Shown here in pieces: positions 6,484 through 9,564 of a DNA stretch of 9,564 nucleotides (within the stretch, counting starts at the first letter, position 1; the number at the start of each line of letters is the position of its first letter). The stretch is from the NCBI GenBank assembly GCA_023438245.1, contig JAEXRD010000141.1, positions 1 to 9,564 on the forward strand. The letters are read 5' to 3'. The notes under the pieces were generated by a model. The model worked only from the letters and a program-made list of their open reading frames with translations, made no database searches and had not been told where the DNA came from. The position numbers were made by a program, and so were the translations under genes. Source of the DNA: Pseudomonadota bacterium. Its GTDB lineage: Bacteria; Desulfobacterota; Desulfovibrionia; Desulfovibrionales; Desulfovibrionaceae.

Positions 6484-7491
6484 ATGTCCGACATTCAGGA
6501 ATACCCGGTCGAAGTCTCCATCGTCACCCCCATGCACAACGAGGAACTCTGCGTGCGCGAGTTCCATCGCCGCATCGGCGCGGCGCTCACGGGGCTGGGC
6601 ACGAGCTACGAGATCATCCTGGTCAACGACGGCAGCACCGACGCCACGCCCGAGATCATCCGCGAGCTGGCCGCGGGCGACCCCCACCTGGTGGGCGTGT
6701 TCCTGGCCCGCAACCGGGGCCAGTGCACCGCCATCTACGCGGGCATCCAGCACTCGCGCGGGCGGTACGTGGTCATCATGGACGGCGACCTGCAGCACCC
6801 GCCCGAGGAGGTGCCCCGGCTCATCGAGAAGATCCGCGAGGGCTACGACCTGGTGAAGGGCATGCGCCAGAAGCGCCAGGAGTCGCTGTTCCTGCGCCGG
6901 GTGCCCAGCCTCATCGCCAACTACCTCATGCGCGCCACCAGCAAGTGCGACATCCACGACATGGGCGGGCTGTCGGTCATCAAGGGCGAGGTGGCCCGTG
7001 GGCTGAAGCTGCGCGAGGGCCAGCACCGGCTCATCCCGGCCCTGGTGTACAGCCAGGGCGGCGCCGTGTGCGAGGTGCCCACCAGCGCGCCCCCCAGGTT
7101 CGCGGGCAAGAGCCACTACGGCATCGGCCGCAGCGTGGACGTGCTCTTCGACATCGTGCTGCTGTGGTTCCAGAACTCCTACAAGCAGCGGCCCGTGTAC
7201 CTGTTCGGGCGCATCAGCCTGTGGCTGTTCCTGGTCGCCAGCCTGGTGATGTGCTGGCTTTTGTACGAGAAGCTCTTCCTGGGCGAGCACATGGGCACGC
7301 GCCCGCCTTTTTTGGGCGCGGTGCTGTTCTACCTGGCCAGCCTGGGCTTCATGAGCACCGGCCTGATCCTGGAGGTGCTGGTGAACACCCACGATGCGGT
7401 GAGCGGCAACACGCCCTACAAGGTGCGCGAACTCGTCAGGGGCGACACCCGCAAGGAAGCCGGGGCCGACGCTCCCTCCTGCCCGAACTAG
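6484..7491 (+). CDS. Family 2 glycosyltransferase, GtrB/ArnC/DPM1-like
   Basis: This 335-residue protein resembles polyprenyl-phosphate glycosyltransferases. The GT-A catalytic domain (about 10-235) has VSIVTPMHNE (11-20), ILVNDGSTD (45-53), the metal-binding DGD (100-102) within MDGDLQHPPEE, and KSHYG (209-213), matching the conserved SxYG site of this group. Two hydrophobic segments near 243-262 and 276-299 are likely transmembrane helices, as in GtrB and ArnC. Such enzymes move a sugar from a nucleotide donor to undecaprenyl phosphate on the inner face of the cytoplasmic membrane; the sugar cannot be read from the sequence. The ATG at 6484 has only a weak ribosome site. The gene lies between the deacetylase (31-base gap) and NAD+ synthetase (25-base gap), an apparent operon. 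No flippase or ArnT-like final transferase is in the window. Confidence 0.92.
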   Translation: MSDIQEYPVEVSIVTPMHNEELCVREFHRRIGAALTGLGTSYEIILVNDGSTDATPEIIRELAAGDPHLVGVFLARNRGQCTAIYAGIQHSRGRYVVIMDGDLQHPPEEVPRLIEKIREGYDLVKGMRQKRQESLFLRRVPSLIANYLMRATSKCDIHDMGGLSVIKGEVARGLKLREGQHRLIPALVYSQGGAVCEVPTSAPPRFAGKSHYGIGRSVDVLFDIVLLWFQNSYKQRPVYLFGRISLWLFLVASLVMCWLLYEKLFLGEHMGTRPPFLGAVLFYLASLGFMSTGLILEVLVNTHDAVSGNTPYKVRELVRGDTRKEAGADAPSCPN

Positions 7492-7503
7492 CCCCGTCTG
7501 AAC

Positions 7504-7510
7504 GAGGAGG
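7504..7510 (+). promoter_or_regulatory. Shine-Dalgarno GAGGAGG deciding the GTG start of nadE
   Basis: GAGGAGG ends six bases before the GTG at 7517. This spacing, and the fact that the nitrilase fold (MRLGLLQINPVVGD) starts right there, support the GTG as the true start. Confidence 0.85.
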
Positions 7511-7516
7511 TCGCCG

Positions 7517-9286
7517 GTGCGCCTGGGTCTGCTCCAGATCAACCCCGTGGTGGGCGACATCGCGGGCAACGCCGCGCGCATCGCCCAGGCCTACGCCCGG
7601 GCCGCAAGCCAGGGCGCGCAGCTCTGCCTGACCCCGGAGCTGGCGCTCACCGGCTACCCCCCGCGCGACCTGCTGCTCTACCAGGGCTTCCAGCAGGCCG
7701 CCTGGAGCGCCGCAAGCGAGCTGGCCGCCAGGCTCCACGCCGACTTCCCTTCCGGCGCGCCGCTCTTGCTGGGCTGCCCGGAGGCCAACGCCAGCGGCCA
7801 GGGCAAGGCCCTGTTCAATTCCGCGTTGCTGCTTCGCGGCGGCGTCATCGAGCGCACCTTCCGCAAGGCCCTGCTGCCCACCTACGATGTTTTCGACGAG
7901 GCCCGCTACTTCGAGCCTTCCCCCCAGGGCGGCTCGCCGGTTTTCGAGCACCTCGGGGTGCGCGTCGGCGTCACCATCTGCGAGGACCTCTGGAACGACA
8001 AGGACTACTGGCCGCACCGGCTCTACCCCGTGGACCCCGTGGAGAGCGCCGCGAGCGCCGGGGCGCAGATCCTGGTGAACCTCTCGGCCTCGCCCTTCAG
8101 CCTGCGCAAGCAGGCCCTGCGCCAGGACATGCTGGGGGCCATCGCCAAGAAGCGCGGCCTGCCCCTGGCCTATTGCAACCAGGTAGGCGGCAACGACGAG
8201 CTGGTGTTCGACGGCCGCAGCGCCCTCTACGCCCCGGACGGGACCATGCTGGCCCGCGCCGCCGGGTTCGAGGAAGAGGTGCTGGTGGTGGACACGCTGG
8301 CCCCCGCCGGAACCGGCCTCCTGACGGATGCCACCCGGGCCCCCGCCGGAGCCGGCCTCCTGACGGATGCCACCCGGGCCCCCGCCGGAACCGGCCTCCA
8401 GACAGATGACGACCTTTCCGCTCCCGCCGAGACCTGGCGCGCCCTGGTCCTGGGCACCCGCGACTACCTGCGCAAGTGCGGCTTCACCAAGGCCCTGCTG
8501 GGCCTGTCCGGCGGCATCGACAGCGCCGTGGTGGCGGCGGTGGCCGCCGAGGCCCTGGGTCCGCAGAACGTCACCGGCGTGCTCATGCCCTCGCCCTGGT
8601 CCAGCCAGGGCAGCATCGACGACAGCCTTGAACTGGCCCGCAACCTCGGCATGCCCACGCGCACCATCGCCATCCAGGGTCTCATGCAGGCCTTCGACGC
8701 CGCCCTGGCGGACAGCTTCGCCGCCCTGGCCCCGGGCAAGGGCCCGGACATCACCGAGGAGAACGTGCAATCGCGCATCCGGGGCAACCTGCTCATGGCC
8801 CTGTCCAACAAGACCGGGGCCCTGCTGCTCACCACCGGCAACAAGAGCGAGCTGGCCGTGGGCTACTGCACCATCTACGGCGACATGAGCGGCGGCTTCG
8901 CCCTCATCAGCGACCTGCCCAAGACCCAGGTCTACGCCCTGGCCCGGCACATCAACACGCTCAAAGGCCCGGTCATCCCGGAGGCCATCCTGACCAAGGC
9001 CCCCTCCGCCGAGCTCAGGCCCGACCAGAAGGACCAGGACTCCCTGCCGCCCTACGACGTCCTGGACGCCATCCTGGCCCTGCACGTGGAGCAGCACAAG
9101 ACCGCCGCCCAGATCGCCTCCCTGGATGGAGGGGCCGGCTTCGACCCCGAAACCGTGGCCAAGGTCTGCCGGCTGGTGAAGTTCGCCGAATTCAAGCGCC
9201 GCCAGGCCGCGCCGGGCATCAAGATCGCCTGGCGCAGCTTCGGCTCCGGCTGGCGCATGCCGCTGGCGGCCTCGCCCTTGCCCTAG
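7517..9286 (+). CDS. nadE: Glutamine-dependent NAD+ synthetase
   Basis: This 589-residue enzyme makes NAD+ from nicotinic acid adenine dinucleotide, ATP and glutamine, the last step of NAD+ synthesis, in the cytosol. The N-terminal nitrilase-type glutaminase domain (about 1-260) has the catalytic triad E41 (PELALTGYPPRD), K117 (FRKALLPTYDVFDE) and C155 (TICEDLW). The C-terminal synthetase domain (about 305-575) has the ATP P-loop SGGIDS (331-336), LTTGNKSELAVGY (438-450) and SDLPKTQVY (465-473). All key residues are present. The linker (about 262-297) is unusual: it holds nearly three copies of a 13-residue unit, APAGTGLLTDATR, encoded by a 39-bp tandem repeat. Translation starts at GTG 7517 with a good ribosome site. 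It is the last gene of the deacetylase/glycosyltransferase unit and is followed by a hairpin. A housekeeping role fits; the coupling to sugar genes may be incidental. Confidence 0.96.
   Translation: MRLGLLQINPVVGDIAGNAARIAQAYARAASQGAQLCLTPELALTGYPPRDLLLYQGFQQAAWSAASELAARLHADFPSGAPLLLGCPEANASGQGKALFNSALLLRGGVIERTFRKALLPTYDVFDEARYFEPSPQGGSPVFEHLGVRVGVTICEDLWNDKDYWPHRLYPVDPVESAASAGAQILVNLSASPFSLRKQALRQDMLGAIAKKRGLPLAYCNQVGGNDELVFDGRSALYAPDGTMLARAAGFEEEVLVVDTLAPAGTGLLTDATRAPAGAGLLTDATRAPAGTGLQTDDDLSAPAETWRALVLGTRDYLRKCGFTKALLGLSGGIDSAVVAAVAAEALGPQNVTGVLMPSPWSSQGSIDDSLELARNLGMPTRTIAIQGLMQAFDAALADSFAALAPGKGPDITEENVQSRIRGNLLMALSNKTGALLLTTGNKSELAVGYCTIYGDMSGGFALISDLPKTQVYALARHINTLKGPVIPEAILTKAPSAELRPDQKDQDSLPPYDVLDAILALHVEQHKTAAQIASLDGGAGFDPETVAKVCRLVKFAEFKRRQAAPGIKIAWRSFGSGWRMPLAASPLP
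8301..8408 (+). repeat. 39-bp in-frame tandem repeat, 2.8 copies, inside nadE
   Basis: Copies begin at 8301, 8340 and 8379, an exact 39-bp period. Copies 1 and 2 differ at one base (A to G, changing Thr to Ala). Copy 3 is 30 bases long and differs from copy 1 at two positions (TGACG to AGACA). The near identity at the DNA level, including third codon positions, points to recent duplication. The reading frame stays open throughout, so the enzyme is not interrupted. Confidence 0.95.
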
Positions 9287-9296
9287 AAAAAGCGAA

Positions 9297-9333
9297 GCGG
9301 GGGAAACCTTTCTGAAGAAAGGTTCTCCCCCGC
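9297..9333 (+). terminator. Strong hairpin downstream of nadE
   Basis: Arms 9297-9312 and 9317-9333 pair with a single bulged base around a TGAA loop. The base of the stem is GCGGGGG with CCCCCGC. It lies 10 bases after the nadE stop. No T tract follows; instead comes a C-rich stretch and CCAAAGACTTTTCAGGG. I remember hairpins of this form with this tail as common after genes in Desulfovibrio, which I could not verify here. A terminator or 3'-end stabiliser is the likely role. Confidence 0.7.
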
Positions 9334-9358
9334 GCCCCCTTCCAAAGACTTTTCAGGG
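9334..9358 (+). repeat. Hairpin-associated repeat tail with CCAAAGACTTTTCA
   Basis: Directly after the nadE hairpin. It shares the spaced pattern CCCCTT..AAAG.CTTTTCA.GGG with positions 27-49 at the other end of the window, with one-base gaps. It is probably part of the same dispersed element as the hairpin. Confidence 0.45.
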
Positions 9359-9365
9359 AAATCCG

Positions 9366-9440
9366 GACGAATTTTGCGGCCGGCCCCCCTGCCTAGACGA
9401 AATTTGCGTCCCAGCCCCATCCCTGGACGCATTTCTCGTC
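9366..9440. repeat. Three 15-bp dyads at exact 30-bp spacing
   Basis: GACG-N7-CGTC or a near form occurs at 9366-9380 (last four bases CGGC), 9396-9410 and 9426-9440. The centre of each is A/T-rich (AATTTTG, AAATTTG, CATTTCT) in otherwise C-rich DNA. The starts are exactly 30 bp apart. Units 2 and 3 can also pair with each other (13 of 16 positions, loop 9412-9424). The arrangement resembles an iterated protein-binding site or a degenerate tandem repeat. No gene follows within the window, so a target cannot be named. Confidence 0.55.
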
Positions 9441-9470
9441 TTCCGCCTCCCCCTCTCCCGTCTTCCGCCT
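9437..9470. repeat. 12-bp direct repeat, CGTCTTCCGCCT
   Basis: Exact copies at 9437-9448 and 9459-9470 (22-bp period) overlap the end of the dyad array. They may be a replication-slippage product in low-complexity pyrimidine DNA. No function is visible. Confidence 0.6.
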
Positions 9471-9495
9471 TTCCGGATGGGGGCGGTCGCAAAGC

Positions 9496-9527
9496 GATGG
9501 ATTTTGGTTCCTGGCGAGGAGGGAGGC
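9496..9527 (+). repeat. Dispersed repeat beginning GATGGATTT, copy B
   Basis: It matches the element at 4559-4590 at 24 of 32 positions and runs directly into the terminal G tract. Being in the same orientation and in another intergenic space, it looks like a second member of a small dispersed family. Confidence 0.5.
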
Positions 9528-9552
9528 GGGGGGGGGGGGGGGGGGGGGGGGG
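9528..9552 (+). repeat. 25-base G homopolymer near the right end
   Basis: An unbroken run of 25 G is followed by the last 12 bases of the window, CGGTTGTTTATA. It could be a genuine mononucleotide tract, a G-quadruplex former, or a sequencing or assembly artefact at a contig end. The left end, read outward on the - strand, also ends in GGAGGG-type sequence, a C and a G run. Confidence 0.9.
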
Positions 9553-9564
9553 CGGTTGTTTATA

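Noticed and set aside
8301..8408. Tandem repeats considered as a small CRISPR array.
   Set aside because: The units abut with no variable spacers, lie in frame within nadE and translate to a 13-residue repeat.
9283..9492. Small - strand open frame with a 10-residue Arg/Gly repeat.
   Set aside because: The peptide periodicity simply reflects the 30-bp DNA repeat; no ribosome site, and it crosses the nadE hairpin.

Overview
The window is a 9,564-base piece of a GC-rich bacterial chromosome. It encodes eight intact genes, and every one except a small secreted protein can be placed in a known family. GC-rich codon use, an NtrC-type sigma-54 regulator next to an HD-GYP response regulator, an AcuB-like CBS-ACT protein, and intergenic hairpin repeats of a kind I remember from Desulfovibrio all suggest a member of the Desulfovibrionaceae (Desulfobacterota). 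That placement is an inference, not something the sequence proves. Both ends run into long C or G homopolymers, so the window may be a complete contig that stops at assembly breakpoints.

Left block (1-4452, all + strand): a TIGR01777-family NAD(P)-binding epimerase-like protein (136-1074), a response regulator with an HD-GYP c-di-GMP phosphodiesterase output (1102-2214), and a sigma-54-dependent response regulator with a GTG start only 4 bases after the preceding stop (2219-3661). After a 104-base gap comes a secreted coiled-coil protein of unknown function (3766-4452). The first three genes look like one transcription unit. No histidine kinase lies in the window. A bidirectional hairpin terminator (4472-4503) closes the block.

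Convergent gap (4453-4691): this holds the terminator, a perfect 19-bp inverted repeat around a nested GTAC/GTAC stem, and one copy of a 36-nt repeat whose other copy directly follows the sigma-54 regulator. Minus strand (4692-5348): a two-CBS plus ACT-like protein resembling AcuB.

Right block (5553-9286, + strand): a ChbG/HpnK (YdjC) family deacetylase, a GtrB/ArnC-type family 2 glycosyltransferase with two C-terminal membrane helices, and glutamine-dependent NAD+ synthetase. The gaps are 31 and 25 bases, so these are probably co-transcribed. The first two could make and deacetylate a polyprenyl-phosphate-linked amino sugar for envelope modification. The NAD+ synthetase carries a nearly perfect 39-bp in-frame tandem repeat in the linker between its two enzymatic domains.

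Right end (9287-9564): non-coding and rich in repeats. It has a strong hairpin after nadE, three 15-bp dyads spaced exactly 30 bp apart, a second copy of a repeat also present in the convergent gap, and a 25-base G tract. I see no rRNA, tRNA, CRISPR array, transposase or phage gene. I found no clearly new system; the non-coding repeats and the deacetylase/glycosyltransferase pair most deserve a second look.
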